Shown here piece by piece: positions 23,924 to 33,083 of a stretch of 34,043 nt of DNA. The position numbers were made by a program, and so were the translations under genes. Every line of letters starts with the position of its first letter. The first letter of the stretch is position 1. The notes under the pieces were generated by a model. The model worked only from the letters and a program-made list of their open reading frames with translations. It ran no database searches and was not told where the DNA came from. The DNA comes from Endozoicomonas sp. SESOKO1 (lineage in GTDB: Bacteria; Pseudomonadota; Gammaproteobacteria; Pseudomonadales; Endozoicomonadaceae). The stretch spans positions 1 to 34,043 of the forward strand of contig NZ_JAHHPP010000162.1 of assembly GCF_024606265.1 (NCBI RefSeq), read 5' to 3'.

Positions 23924-25054
23924 TTACAACGAGAAGTTACTGAAATCTTCAGACTGCACCTCGCTGTCTATTTGTCCAACCAGATAGGAACTGACCTCTA
24001 CCTCCTGAGGGGCAACCTGAACGTTATCGCTGTTAAGCCAGCTGTTCATCCAGGGGAGCGGGTTCTGTTTGATGGCAAACGCTGGTTCAAAGCCAACGGC
24101 AACCATCCGCTGGTTGGTGATGTATTCAACGTACTGGCCCAGAATGTCCCGGTTCAGGCCAATCATGGAGCCGTCACGGAACAGGTAGTCTGCCCAGTCT
24201 TTTTCCTGTTCTGCCGCGTCGATAAAGATCTGTCTGGCCTGGTCTTTCAGCTCGCGGGCAATCACTGCCATTTCCGGGTCATCCTGGCCGTCAGCCAGCA
24301 ATTGCAGGATATGCTGGGTGCCGGTCAGGTGGAGCGCTTCATCACGGGCGATCAATTTGATGATTTTGGCATTGCCTTCCATTGAGGAGCGCTCGGCAAA
24401 GGCAAAGCTGCAGGCAAAGCTGACGTAAAAACGGATCGCTTCCAGCACATTCACAGACACCACGGTGAGGTAGAGCCTGCGCTTCAGGTCGGTAATGCTG
24501 ATGTTGATTTCTTCCCCGTTAACGGTGTGTTTTCCTTCACCCAGCTGGTGGTAAAGGCTGACACCTTCGATCAGGGCGTCATAGTAGCGGGTGATATCCC
24601 TGGCGCGTTTGGTAATCGCTTCATTCGTCACGATATCGTCAAAGATATGGGCCGGTTCGGTGACGATATTGCGGATAATATGGGTATAGGACCGGGAGTG
24701 AATGGTTTCACTGAAGGCCCAGGTTTCGATCCAGGTTTCCAGTTCCGGCAGGGAAACAATGGGTAGCAGGGCAACATTAGGTGAACGACCCTGCACTGAG
24801 TCCAGAAGGGTCTGGTATTTCAGGTTGCTGAGAAAGATGTGTCTTTCATGATCGGGAAGCGCAGCAAAGTCACGACGGTCCGTTGAAAGGTCCACCTCCT
24901 CAGGGCGCCAGAAAAATGAGAGCTGCTTTTCGATCAGCTTCTCAAAAATCGGATATTTCTGGACGTCATAACGGGATACATTGACATTACGGCCAAAGAA
25001 CATGGGTTCCTGAGTAGCATTGAAGTGTTCCCGGTTAAATGTGGTGTATGTCAT
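23924..25054 (-). CDS. nrdB: class Ia ribonucleotide reductase beta subunit
   Basis: 376 residues. Holds the diiron-tyrosyl radical that starts nucleotide reduction. Diagnostic segments: [32 protein letters not shown] (with iron ligands and the radical Tyr), ...[13 protein letters not shown] and the flexible C-terminus ending SEDFSNFSL that docks in NrdA. Start [11 protein letters not shown] is conserved. 210 bases separate it from nrdA; this gap has a 9-bp perfect hairpin. Confidence 0.97.
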   Translation of the reverse strand: MTYTTFNREHFNATQEPMFFGRNVNVSRYDVQKYPIFEKLIEKQLSFFWRPEEVDLSTDRRDFAALPDHERHIFLSNLKYQTLLDSVQGRSPNVALLPIVSLPELETWIETWAFSETIHSRSYTHIIRNIVTEPAHIFDDIVTNEAITKRARDITRYYDALIEGVSLYHQLGEGKHTVNGEEINISITDLKRRLYLTVVSVNVLEAIRFYVSFACSFAFAERSSMEGNAKIIKLIARDEALHLTGTQHILQLLADGQDDPEMAVIARELKDQARQIFIDAAEQEKDWADYLFRDGSMIGLNRDILGQYVEYITNQRMVAVGFEPAFAIKQNPLPWMNSWLNSDNVQVAPQEVEVSSYLVGQIDSEVQSEDFSNFSL

Positions 25055-25163
25055 TGTTTGATTTGCCCCAATTCAGTGGTTTCCGCGCATGGTTTTCTGG
25101 CCGGCTTGACAGCCCGGGCAAGAGTGAAGTGAACCGCGGTTTTTATCTATAAGCATTTACGCT

Positions 25164-25189
25164 AAAGGCCTTATAAGCTCAAGGCCTTT
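25164..25189 (-). other. hairpin between nrdA and nrdB
   Basis: AAAGGCCTT and AAGGCCTTT, perfect 9-bp arms with an 8-base loop, no T-tract. It could separate the mRNA levels of nrdA and nrdB or act as a processing site. Confidence 0.45.
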
Positions 25190-25264
25190 GCACTTGATAA
25201 ATAGCGGCTGTTCGCCTTGATCAACATTTCTGGCACTCGGTAAGTCACGAGATGGAAATGTTCA

Positions 25265-27535
25265 TCAGATCTTGCAGGCACCGCCTGCGCAGCCATCATC
25301 CATATCATTCTGAGCGTCAGCGGCACCATCACGGGTATTGTGGTAGTACAGGGTTTTTACGCCCAGTTTGTAAGCGGTCAGCAGATCTTTCAGCAGCAGC
25401 TTCATCGGTACTTTGCCGCCTTCAAAGAGGGCCGGGTCATAGTTGGTATTGGCGGAGATCGTCTGGTCGACAAATTTCTGCATGATGGCAACCAGTTGCA
25501 GGTATCCATCATTGTTCGGGATGTTCCAAAGTAGTTCATAACGATCCTGAAGCTCGACAAAGTCAGGAACAACCTGCTTGAGAATGCCGTCTTTACTGGC
25601 TTTAACGCTGACATAGCCTCTGGGAGGCTCAATACCATTAGTGGCATTACTGATCTGGGATGAAGTCTCCGATGGCATCAATGCGGTCAGGGTTGAGTTG
25701 CGCAGGCCGAAGGATTTAATCTCCTTACGCAAACTTTCCCAGTCAAGGTGCAAGGACTCTTCACAAACCGTATCAAGGTCACGCTTGTAGGTATCGATAG
25801 GCAATATACCCTTGGCATACGTGGTCTCATTGAACTTGGAGCAGGTGCCTTTCTCTCTGGCCAGCTGGTTTGACGCTTTCAACAGGTAGTACTGAATGGC
25901 CTCAAAGGTGCGGTGGGTCAGGCCGTTGGCAGAGCCATCGGAATAACGAACATTGTTTTTGGCCAGGTAATTGGCGAAATTGATGACCCCGACACCCAGG
26001 GGACGTCGTCCCATTGTTGAGTTATAGGCCGCAGGAACCGGGTAGTCCTGATAGTCCAGCAGGCTATCGAGTGCACGCACAATCAGTTCAGATAATTCTT
26101 CCAGCTCTTCAAGATCGTTCAGGGCACCCAGGTTAAAGGCGGCCAGGGTACACAGGGCAATTTCGCCCTCTTCGTCATGGACATGGTTCAGGGGTTTGGT
26201 GGGCAGGGCAATTTCCAGACACAGGTTGCTCTGACGGACCGGAGCCACTGCCGGGTCAAATGGGCTGTGGGTATTGCAGTGATCGACGTTTTGCAGGTAG
26301 ATCCGCCCGGTACTGGCCCGCTCGGAAGCGAACAGTGAAAAAAGCTCGATCGCCTTCAGCGTGGTTTTGCGGATGCTGCTGTCCTGTTCATATTGCTTAT
26401 AGAGCCTTTCAAACGCTTCCTGATCGGCAAAGAACGCATCATAAAGCCCCGGCACATCGCTGGGGGAAAAAAGGGTGATATTGCCGCCTTCGATCAGGCG
26501 CTGATACATCAGCCTGTTAAACTGCACGCCATAGTCCAGGTGGCGAACGCGGTTATCATCAACCCCCCGGTTGTTTTTCAGAACCAGCAGGTTTTCAACT
26601 TCCAGGTGCCAGATCGGGTAGAAGAGGGTTGCTGCACCACCGCGAACGCCCCCTTGAGAGCACGACTTCACCGCCGTCTGGAAGTGCTTGTAGAAAGGAA
26701 TACAGCCGGTATGGAAGGCTTCTCCTCCGCGGATCGGGCTGCCCAGGGCGCGAATATTGCCTGCATTGATACCGATGCCCGCACGCTGGCTGACGTATTT
26801 AACGATGGCGCTGGAGGTGGCATTAATGGAGTCCAGTGAGTCGCCGCACTCAATCAGCACGCAAGAGCTGAACTGACGGGTAGGGGTGCGTACCCCGGAC
26901 ATGATCGGAGTGGGCAAAGAGAGCCTGAAGGTGGACACCGCATGGTAGAAACGCTCAATGAAATCCAGGCGAGTCTCTTTCGGGTATTGCGCAAACAGGC
27001 AGGCACCAATGAGCATGTAGAGAATCTGGGGGCTTTCATAGTACTCGCCGGTTACCCGGTTCTGCACCAGGTATTTGCCCTCAAGTTGCTTGACCGCCGC
27101 ATAGCTGAAGTTCATATCCCGGCTGTGATCAATAAAGCTTTCCATCTGATCAAATTCAGCCTCACTGTAGTCCATCACCAGGTGCTGGTCATACTTCTTC
27201 ATCTCCACCAGTTTGACCACATGGCGAAATAGTCTGGGCGGTTCAAACTGGCCGTAGGCCTTTTTGCGCAGGTGGAAAATGGCCAGGCGTGCAGCCAGGT
27301 ACTGATAGTCCGGAGCCTGGGCTGAAATCAGGTCGGCAGCGGATTTGATCAGTGTTTCATGGATATCCGTGGTCTTGATGCCGTCGTAGAACTGTATATG
27401 AGACTTAAGTTCAACTTCGGAAACGGAGACGTTATCCAGGCCTTCTGCAGCCCAGGTAATTACTTTGTGGATCTTTTCAAGATCCAGCTGTTCCTTGTCT
27501 CCGTCACGTTTGGTGACCAGGATATTTTTGTTCAT
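25265..27535 (-). CDS. nrdA: class Ia ribonucleotide reductase alpha subunit
   Basis: 756 residues. Reduces ribonucleoside diphosphates. An N-terminal ATP-cone (about 4-95: ILVTKRDGDKEQLDLEKIHK, IHETLIKSAADLI) allows dATP inhibition. Catalytic core: FSSCVLIECGDSLDSI with the first redox Cys, NLCLEIALPT and the thiyl/second redox Cys region, GRRPLGVGVINFA, PSETSSQISNATNGIEP. The C-terminal shuttle pair is C749 and C754 (CAGGACKI). AAGGG stands 4 bases before the ATG. First gene of nrdA-nrdB-yfaE; the likely promoter lies about 500 bases upstream. Confidence 0.97.
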   Translation of the reverse strand: MNKNILVTKRDGDKEQLDLEKIHKVITWAAEGLDNVSVSEVELKSHIQFYDGIKTTDIHETLIKSAADLISAQAPDYQYLAARLAIFHLRKKAYGQFEPPRLFRHVVKLVEMKKYDQHLVMDYSEAEFDQMESFIDHSRDMNFSYAAVKQLEGKYLVQNRVTGEYYESPQILYMLIGACLFAQYPKETRLDFIERFYHAVSTFRLSLPTPIMSGVRTPTRQFSSCVLIECGDSLDSINATSSAIVKYVSQRAGIGINAGNIRALGSPIRGGEAFHTGCIPFYKHFQTAVKSCSQGGVRGGAATLFYPIWHLEVENLLVLKNNRGVDDNRVRHLDYGVQFNRLMYQRLIEGGNITLFSPSDVPGLYDAFFADQEAFERLYKQYEQDSSIRKTTLKAIELFSLFASERASTGRIYLQNVDHCNTHSPFDPAVAPVRQSNLCLEIALPTKPLNHVHDEEGEIALCTLAAFNLGALNDLEELEELSELIVRALDSLLDYQDYPVPAAYNSTMGRRPLGVGVINFANYLAKNNVRYSDGSANGLTHRTFEAIQYYLLKASNQLAREKGTCSKFNETTYAKGILPIDTYKRDLDTVCEESLHLDWESLRKEIKSFGLRNSTLTALMPSETSSQISNATNGIEPPRGYVSVKASKDGILKQVVPDFVELQDRYELLWNIPNNDGYLQLVAIMQKFVDQTISANTNYDPALFEGGKVPMKLLLKDLLTAYKLGVKTLYYHNTRDGAADAQNDMDDGCAGGACKI

Positions 27536-28006
27536 TCAACCCTTACCTGTGTATTCAATGAAAATGCTCTGAGATGAAAGCGCTGCTTTAGATGACGTTG
27601 CAGTGCGCTTCGTGCCTCGGTTGGTCCGTCAGCAGGCAGCATCTGCCTCCCGTACTGTCCATACAACCGCAACGCCACTATCCATCACTGCCTTTAAGCC
27701 AACCGCTTTGCACTGCAGTGGTCGTGATGAATATGAGTCTGTCCGGGATAATGCCGGGGAATACCTGGTGAACCAGATTCCCGCCTCTGCGAGACAGGCT
27801 GCAGTGTCGGCGCCACAGGGCCGTGCAGCTGAAAACCTGCGTGTGCATTCTTCCCTGATCACCGTCCGCTCTTCCGTTGTACGCTGCTGCCAACAGTTAA
27901 TCCGCTGTTCTTCCTGAATGTTGTCTGAGGCATTTCCAGTATGCTGTACTTTTTCAGGCAATTTCAGGCAATGCGTTACTCAGCAGCGAGGGGGACCCTA
28001 TGAGGG
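27536..28006 (-). other. long untranslated leader of nrdA
   Basis: About 470 bases between the predicted nrd promoter and nrdA. Overlapping ORFs of about 105-110 codons exist on both strands (27603-27917 plus, 27629-27961 minus), neither with a Shine-Dalgarno nor a recognisable domain. Several short perfect hairpins are visible: CTGGTTCACCAG near 27765-27776, CACTGCAGTG at 27711-27720, and GGCAGATGCTGCC near 27635-27647. It may be a structured leader; no known riboswitch consensus (including the cobalamin box) is seen. Confidence 0.35.
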
Positions 28007-28053
28007 ATACCATATATTGTGTAGCAACCGTTTATATACACAAGATAATGCGC
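28007..28053 (-). promoter_or_regulatory. pair of NrdR-type boxes upstream of nrdA
   Basis: Box 1 (28007-28022) ATACCATATATTGTGT differs at 2 of 16 positions from ACACTATATATTGTGT. Box 2 (28038-28053) ACACAAGATAATGCGC matches 12 of 16 of the same family pattern. Their centres are 31 bp apart, the three-turn spacing NrdR needs. Box 2 overlaps the predicted -10 and box 1 lies just past the start site, fitting repression. Confidence 0.6.
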
Positions 28054-28070
28054 AGTCGGGAGAAATTCAA
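28042..28070 (-). promoter_or_regulatory. candidate sigma-70 promoter of nrdA
   Basis: TTGAAT (28065-28070), 17 bases, TATCTT (28042-28047) on the minus strand, inside the NrdR/DnaA-box region. The start would fall near 28035, about 500 bases before the gene. Confidence 0.45.
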
Positions 28071-28093
28071 GCCGGTAAAACAGGGGGGGGGGT

Positions 28094-28102
28094 TGTGGAT
28101 AA
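28094..28102 (-). promoter_or_regulatory. consensus DnaA box upstream of the nrd promoter
   Basis: TTATCCACA on the minus strand, 24 bases upstream of the predicted -35. E. coli nrdAB is also controlled through DnaA boxes. A run of ten G (28083-28092) sits beside it. Confidence 0.5.
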
Positions 28103-28208
28103 GCTGTGGGTTTCTTTCCGTGTTGGTGTCTGCTAACTCCCGGGTAACTTTTTCAGACAGAACGAAAAATTTGCAAGATCAAGCGGAGATTTTGTCAAAA
28201 TAAAAAAA

Positions 28209-28270
28209 TTCTGAGTCCGGTTCTGATAAAAAAATAATGAATGTTATGGATTCCGGACGCTGACTCAGAA
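28209..28270. repeat. inverted repeat upstream of the rstA-like gene
   Basis: TTCTGAGTC (28209-28217) and GACTCAGAA (28262-28270), 9-bp perfect arms 44 bases apart, with an inner TCCGG/CCGGA pair. Meaning unknown. The remaining 170 bases to the response regulator show no gene. Confidence 0.4.
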
Positions 28271-28443
28271 ATGTTTGGGCCTGCTCTTGTTCCGGGGAGG
28301 ACGTTCGACCGTCGGTAGTGTAACATCTACGGCCCGTACAGGATCAGATTGCCAGCGAAGTACTGCATTTTTGCCGCTTTGCACTACCGCAATGGCTTCA
28401 GTACTTTCAGTAATTTGTCTGTTAAACCCTGGGGTGTAAAACA

Positions 28444-29160
28444 ATGGCTTTGGATAACGCAGAAACGGGTCGCATCCTGATTGTTGAGGATGATGAGCGT
28501 CTGGCAACCCTGACCCGTGAGTATCTTGAAAATAATGGCCTTCAGGTATCGGTTGAAGGTGATGGTGGTAAGGCCGTTGAGCGTATTTTGAGTGAGCGCC
28601 CCGACCTGGTGGTACTGGATCTGATGTTGCCGGGAGAAGATGGGGTTTCCATTTGCCGACGGGTGCGAGGCCAGTATCATGGCCAAATACTGATGTTGAC
28701 CGCCAGGACCGATGACCTTGATGAAGTACTGGGGCTGGAAATGGGCGCGGATGATTATGTTGCCAAACCGGTTCGCCCAAGAGTACTGCTTGCCCGAATA
28801 AGAGCCCTGCTGAGAAGGGGCACGGCACCCGTAGAAGACGAGCCGCAAGCGCAGACTAGCCTGCGCTTTGGCGCCCTGGTCGTCGATAATTCCATGCGCG
28901 AGGCCTGGCTGGATGACAAGAGCGTCGACCTCACCAGTGCTGAGTTTGACTTGCTCTGGCTGCTTTGCTCGAATGCTGGCCGGGTGCTGAGCCGGGAAGA
29001 GATTTTTGCCCAGTTGAGAGGGATTGAATACGACGGCCAGGATCGTTCCATCGATGTCAGGGTTTCACGAATTCGTCCCAAAATTGGCGACGACCCCATG
29101 CACCCTCGTCTGATCAAGACGGTGCGCAGTAAAGGCTATCTCTTCGTGAAGAGCATGTGA
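28444..29160 (+). CDS. rstA: OmpR-family response regulator, RstA-like
   Basis: 238 residues. Receiver domain (10-125) with acidic pair E15/D16-D17, phospho-acceptor D59 (VVLDLMLPGEDG), T86 and K108 (ADDYVAKP). Winged-helix DNA-binding domain (about 140-235): LTSAEFDLLWLLCSNAGRVL, SREEIFAQLRG, DRSIDVRVSRIRPKIGDD, IKTVRSKGYLF. The GQDRSIDVRVSRIRPKIGDD segment is typical of RstA. GGGGTG precedes the ATG by 7-8 bases. It is followed by its kinase gene after 28 bases. RstA regulons respond to Mg or acid stress in enterics; the signal here is unknown. Confidence 0.9.
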   Translation: MALDNAETGRILIVEDDERLATLTREYLENNGLQVSVEGDGGKAVERILSERPDLVVLDLMLPGEDGVSICRRVRGQYHGQILMLTARTDDLDEVLGLEMGADDYVAKPVRPRVLLARIRALLRRGTAPVEDEPQAQTSLRFGALVVDNSMREAWLDDKSVDLTSAEFDLLWLLCSNAGRVLSREEIFAQLRGIEYDGQDRSIDVRVSRIRPKIGDDPMHPRLIKTVRSKGYLFVKSM

Positions 29161-29188
29161 ACAATGAGTCAGCTGCTGGCATAACGTC

Positions 29189-30778
29189 ATGAGTAGTATT
29201 TTTCTTCGCATCTATGGCGGCCTGTTGTTTTCCCTGGTTCTGGTCTCCGTGCTTTCCGGTATTGTCGTCACCATTGTTAATGGTGTGCGACTGGCTGAGT
29301 ACCGGGAAGATATGGCCCGGGGTACCTTCCGCCTTGTCTCTGAAGTACTGGCAGCAATGCCTGAGGCGCAGCGGCAGAAGTGGCTGGGAGAGTGGGGCCA
29401 TAAACTGTCGATTCCTTTTTCAATGTTGCCTCTGGAGCGATCAGACTTCACGCCTGAAGAAATTGAGCAGCTCTCCCTGGGGGGCATAGATGTTCAGATG
29501 CTGACCGAAAAGTCAGCGGTTATTACCGCATTAATTGATGATCGGTGGTTGTTGCAGGGGCGTGTGGCTGAGATATCAGAGCAAATGGCCAGTGGTACCA
29601 TTGTTTTTCTCAGACACCTGCTTGGCCACTACACTCCGGATGAGCGAGCTGCAGTATTGGCAAAGCGATCCGGGGAGTCGCTGAGTTTTCCTGTGTCCAT
29701 TGTCCAATACCCGGGTACGTCTTTAACGCCTCTGCAAAACACCCAGTTGCAGCAGGGCAGTATTGTTACTGTTTTGAACATAAGAGAAGAATCGCTCCAG
29801 CTCTATGCCCAGATGACGGACAGTGATCAGATACTCCATCTTGGCCCATTGAAATTACTGAACCCTTATCCGTTTAAACTGATCCTGACCCTGGGGCTTT
29901 TTGTCTTGATCTCTCTGAGCCTGGCGATCTATATCCTGGTCAGGGGCATGGAGAAGCGGCTGCGCAAACTGGAAAGAGCGGCTACCCGCTTTAGCCGTGG
30001 GGACTTTGAGGTACGGGTTAATGTTGGGGGGGCGGATTCGATTGGTCGACTTGCCATGGCATTTAACGCCATGGCCGACCATATTCAACGTCTGCTGAGT
30101 CTGCAGAAAGAGATGATCCGTGGCGTGTCCCATGAACTAAGGACACCTGTTGCAAGGTTGCGTTTTGGCCTGGATCTGATTGCTGATGCGAGAACACAGG
30201 AAGAGCGCGAGGCTCAGCTGGAGGGCATGGATCAGGATATCCAGGAGCTGGATCATCTGGTTGATGAGTTTCTGACCTATGCCAACCTGGAACAGGGAAC
30301 CCCGACCCTCCGTTTGAAACGTCATGATGTCGATAAAGTGGTGGCACAGGTAGTTGGCGAGCATCTCAGGTTACAGAACCGGGTTGAGATAGAGCATATT
30401 CCCTGCAATGTCCTGAACCCCAGGCGTTTTGTAGAAATTGATCGCCGCTATATTCATCGGGCTATACAGAATCTGGTGGGCAATGCCTGCCGATACGCTG
30501 ACAGCAAAGTTCAGGTGCGATTTTCATCCACCCAGGATACCTGCCGTATCGATGTGGATGACGATGGTGCCGGGATTCCCGAAGAGCAATGGGAGAGGGT
30601 ATTTTCTGCTTTCTCCAGACTGGATGACAGCAGAACGCGCAAATCAGGAGGCTATGGCCTGGGGCTCTCAATCGTCCGGCGCATTATGTACTGGCATGGG
30701 GGGCGGGCGCTGGTCAGCCACAGTCCCCTGGGAGGAGCCCGGTTCAGCCTGGTCTGGCCCAGAAAGCAGAGGCATTAA
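29189..30778 (+). CDS. rstB: sensor histidine kinase, RstB-like
   Basis: 529 residues, inner membrane. TM1 about 7-30, a periplasmic domain of about 195 residues (35-228), TM2 about 229-251, HAMP (to about 305: LERAATRFSRGDFEVRV), HisKA with phosphorylated H315 (GVSHELRTPVARLRFGLDL), and HATPase with N box IQNLVGNACRYA, G1 DDDGAGIP and G2 GGYGLGLSIV. The periplasmic domain is longer than the roughly 100 residues of E. coli RstB, so the ligand may differ. The start has a poor Shine-Dalgarno. The final 37 codons overlap, in antisense, the 3' end of the MutS-like gene. Confidence 0.88.
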   Translation: MSSIFLRIYGGLLFSLVLVSVLSGIVVTIVNGVRLAEYREDMARGTFRLVSEVLAAMPEAQRQKWLGEWGHKLSIPFSMLPLERSDFTPEEIEQLSLGGIDVQMLTEKSAVITALIDDRWLLQGRVAEISEQMASGTIVFLRHLLGHYTPDERAAVLAKRSGESLSFPVSIVQYPGTSLTPLQNTQLQQGSIVTVLNIREESLQLYAQMTDSDQILHLGPLKLLNPYPFKLILTLGLFVLISLSLAIYILVRGMEKRLRKLERAATRFSRGDFEVRVNVGGADSIGRLAMAFNAMADHIQRLLSLQKEMIRGVSHELRTPVARLRFGLDLIADARTQEEREAQLEGMDQDIQELDHLVDEFLTYANLEQGTPTLRLKRHDVDKVVAQVVGEHLRLQNRVEIEHIPCNVLNPRRFVEIDRRYIHRAIQNLVGNACRYADSKVQVRFSSTQDTCRIDVDDDGAGIPEEQWERVFSAFSRLDDSRTRKSGGYGLGLSIVRRIMYWHGGRALVSHSPLGGARFSLVWPRKQRH

Positions 30779-32887
30779 ATAATCGGAGGGGGCAGGGGAC
30801 GCTTCCTCGGGCATTTCAAGAATAAATTGAAAAATATCAAGAAAGTCCTCCTGGATTCCTTCCTCTTTGAGAATATGGAAGGCAACATTCTGTGTTGAGA
30901 AACCGGGTTTCAGGGCATAATCGTAGTGCAGACGGCCTTCACTGTTGATCTCAGCGCTGACATGAAGATTTTGAAACCTGTCCGGGAACTGACCGGCCAG
31001 TGACGTCAGCCTGGCGTAGTGGGTAGATGAAATACTGATCGTTCCGGGTAAATCGCCAATTGCCTTTATATAGGCCAGTGCACCGATCTCCCCTTCTTTT
31101 GGGCTGGTATTGCTGAAAATTTCATCCAGAAAGGCAATGCTGAACTGGCCAGTCTTCAAGGTGCGTAATGTCTGTAGCAGCTTGATCGCCCGTTTTGATT
31201 CTGCGCTGAAACTGGAAACGCCGGTAATCATTTCCGGTTCAATGACCGTGTGGGTGTGGATGAACGAAAAAGGTGTCAGTTTAAAGGATTCAGCCGGGGA
31301 GATGCCCAGTGTCTGTGCCATGATGACGTTAAGCGCTGCAGCATTCATGGCATTGGACTTTCCGGCTGCATTTGGGCCTGTGATAATGATATTAGCTGGT
31401 GGTGTATCGTGGCTGGCGGCAAGGTCACTGGCAACAGCAATGGCAGGGGAGAGTAAGGGGTTCCAGAAGCCCAGAAGCTCGATACCCGGCTGCCCGGATA
31501 TTTCATATTGTGCAAAGCATAATGGATTCTTTTCCCGGTAAGAAGATGACCTCAGTAGCTTGGCAATGGTCAGCCAGGCATCGATCTCGCCCGTGGCCTG
31601 CATAATCCTGATCAGTGGGATGTGGTTTCGGCGAAGCAGCATAAGGCTTTTTTTGTAGCGCCCCATATTGGTTGACAGATAGGAGTAGGCGTCGGGTGTT
31701 TTCTCAGGCGCATCTTTTAACAGTGCTGCTATTTCCTGAACCTGGGTGGAATTTCGAAACTTCAGGAAGCCACTGTAATGGACCAGAATATCCTCGAGAA
31801 CAGGGTGATATTGAGCCAGTCGTTTTAGTTCTTTCGCACTTTCCAGCGCTCTTCCGGGTCTTCGGCTGCGCTCCATGATAAACGTGTAAGCGGCCCGATT
31901 ATCCTCAAAGAGCCGGTATGATTGATAAATGGCGATCATTTGCAGTACGACAAAGCTTCCGAGGGTAAAAATTTTCACCGGTGGTGGAAGCCCCTGAAAG
32001 TGCTGGTGCATTTCGGCAATGACCAGGTTCATGTTGGCTGGCAGGTTTATTACTGAATTGAGAAGCCCCTGGATAATGCCATATTGAGCGTCAAATTTTC
32101 CAAGAAGTGTGGATCCGATCAGGCCAATGGGAACATTCAATGCACTCATAACACTAATGGTGTCGTTTAATCGGCGGGCAATTTCTTCACAGGAGGCATC
32201 TGAGGTGAGCCCCGGGATGTAGGTCTGGAAATCAATCTCATCAAAATGGGGGCTGTTCACCACATCCGAAGGATCGAGCAGGGCTATGAGTCCATCTTCA
32301 TCCGCTGCATAACGGATAAGTTGCTCCTCTATCTGAAAGATGACTTTAGGGTTATCTAACAGGTATTGAAGCGCTCTCTGGCGTTTTTGCAGGATTTCTA
32401 CATCCGCAATGGGGGATATCAGCAGGTTTGCCAACATGATTTCACCAGTGACTGTGATTGGTGAGCCTAAATTGCTGAGCAGGCTATGCTCGGGATTTTG
32501 TAGGGTTCCACTGAGAATATGCAGGTCTTTAACGGCATGATGGGTTATTATCCCATTGCCTGTCTTATGGACTCGGGAAAAGTTTTGCAAAAGAATGCTT
32601 CGTCTTTCTCCCGGGGACAGGAGAATTTCCGGTAACTCCTGTTTCTGGTTACGAGAGTTCATGGCATTCTTGTACTTATCTACGGAGTGGATTTTTGATA
32701 AGTGATCATGTATCAGCTGATAGGTATTGGTGATTTCCATGCCGCCTGTAGTATCAAGGCTTGCTGTCATCGTCGTGAAGAATAGAAAAATTAAATAATG
32801 ATTGGCTATTGATGCCTTTTGGTCTTTTCGAAAGACAGTTTTTATTTTCTTTCTGTTAACAGGGTAACTATTACATAAAATTGGCAC
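30668..32887 (-). CDS. MutS-like ATPase with a membrane segment
   Basis: 739 residues as read. The C-terminal third is the MutS/ABC-type ATPase domain: Walker A GPNAAGKS (504-511), SSFSAESKRAIKLLQTL (558-574), Walker B IAFLDEIFSN (584-593) and the His switch STHYARL (621-627). The middle keeps the helical MutS clamp/core (GEIMLANLLISPIADVEILQ about 148-167, lever to 440). A hydrophobic stretch (about 303-322) sits where soluble MutS has none. No mismatch-binding domain I is present, so it is not canonical MutS. The N-terminus (to about 45) contains a signal-like segment; the GTG start at 32887 is weak and M40 or M50 are alternatives. The last 36 residues are antisense to rstB and low complexity. 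Role unknown. Confidence 0.75.
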   Translation of the reverse strand: MPILCNSYPVNRKKIKTVFRKDQKASIANHYLIFLFFTTMTASLDTTGGMEITNTYQLIHDHLSKIHSVDKYKNAMNSRNQKQELPEILLSPGERRSILLQNFSRVHKTGNGIITHHAVKDLHILSGTLQNPEHSLLSNLGSPITVTGEIMLANLLISPIADVEILQKRQRALQYLLDNPKVIFQIEEQLIRYAADEDGLIALLDPSDVVNSPHFDEIDFQTYIPGLTSDASCEEIARRLNDTISVMSALNVPIGLIGSTLLGKFDAQYGIIQGLLNSVINLPANMNLVIAEMHQHFQGLPPPVKIFTLGSFVVLQMIAIYQSYRLFEDNRAAYTFIMERSRRPGRALESAKELKRLAQYHPVLEDILVHYSGFLKFRNSTQVQEIAALLKDAPEKTPDAYSYLSTNMGRYKKSLMLLRRNHIPLIRIMQATGEIDAWLTIAKLLRSSSYREKNPLCFAQYEISGQPGIELLGFWNPLLSPAIAVASDLAASHDTPPANIIITGPNAAGKSNAMNAAALNVIMAQTLGISPAESFKLTPFSFIHTHTVIEPEMITGVSSFSAESKRAIKLLQTLRTLKTGQFSIAFLDEIFSNTSPKEGEIGALAYIKAIGDLPGTISISSTHYARLTSLAGQFPDRFQNLHVSAEINSEGRLHYDYALKPGFSTQNVAFHILKEEGIQEDFLDIFQFILEMPEEASPAPSDYLMPLLSGPDQAEPGSSQGTVADQRPPPMPVHNAPDD

Positions 32888-33083
32888 GAGAAACTCTTGA
32901 CAAATCTTGACAAAACAGCCACCGGAAGTGCTTTGGTTCTTTGAAGAACATTATCATAATAAATTAAAAGGTAGACCAAATAGCCGGTGTTCCTGGTAAA
33001 TATTTGGTGTTTAATGACCTGTTCATAACGCGGGTAAAAAAAGTATATGATTCACTCAATTTCGTATTATTGATTATCGCTGA

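Noticed and set aside
27603-27961. ORFs of about 105-110 codons on both strands in the nrdA leader
   Set aside because: They overlap in antisense, have non-ATG starts and no domain; neither can be preferred.
27536-28006. Cobalamin or other known riboswitch upstream of nrdA
   Set aside because: The B12 box and other conserved segments were looked for by eye and not found.
28031-28046. TTTATATACACAA as second NrdR box
   Set aside because: Its half-sites are in the wrong orientation; the overlapping 28038-28053 site fits better and has 31-bp spacing.
28265-28848. minus ORFs of 187 and 154 codons
   Set aside because: Antisense to the rstA-like gene and its leader.
32897-32912. Two TTGACA 10 bases apart
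   Set aside because: No -10 at a suitable distance on the plus strand and no gene follows on that strand.
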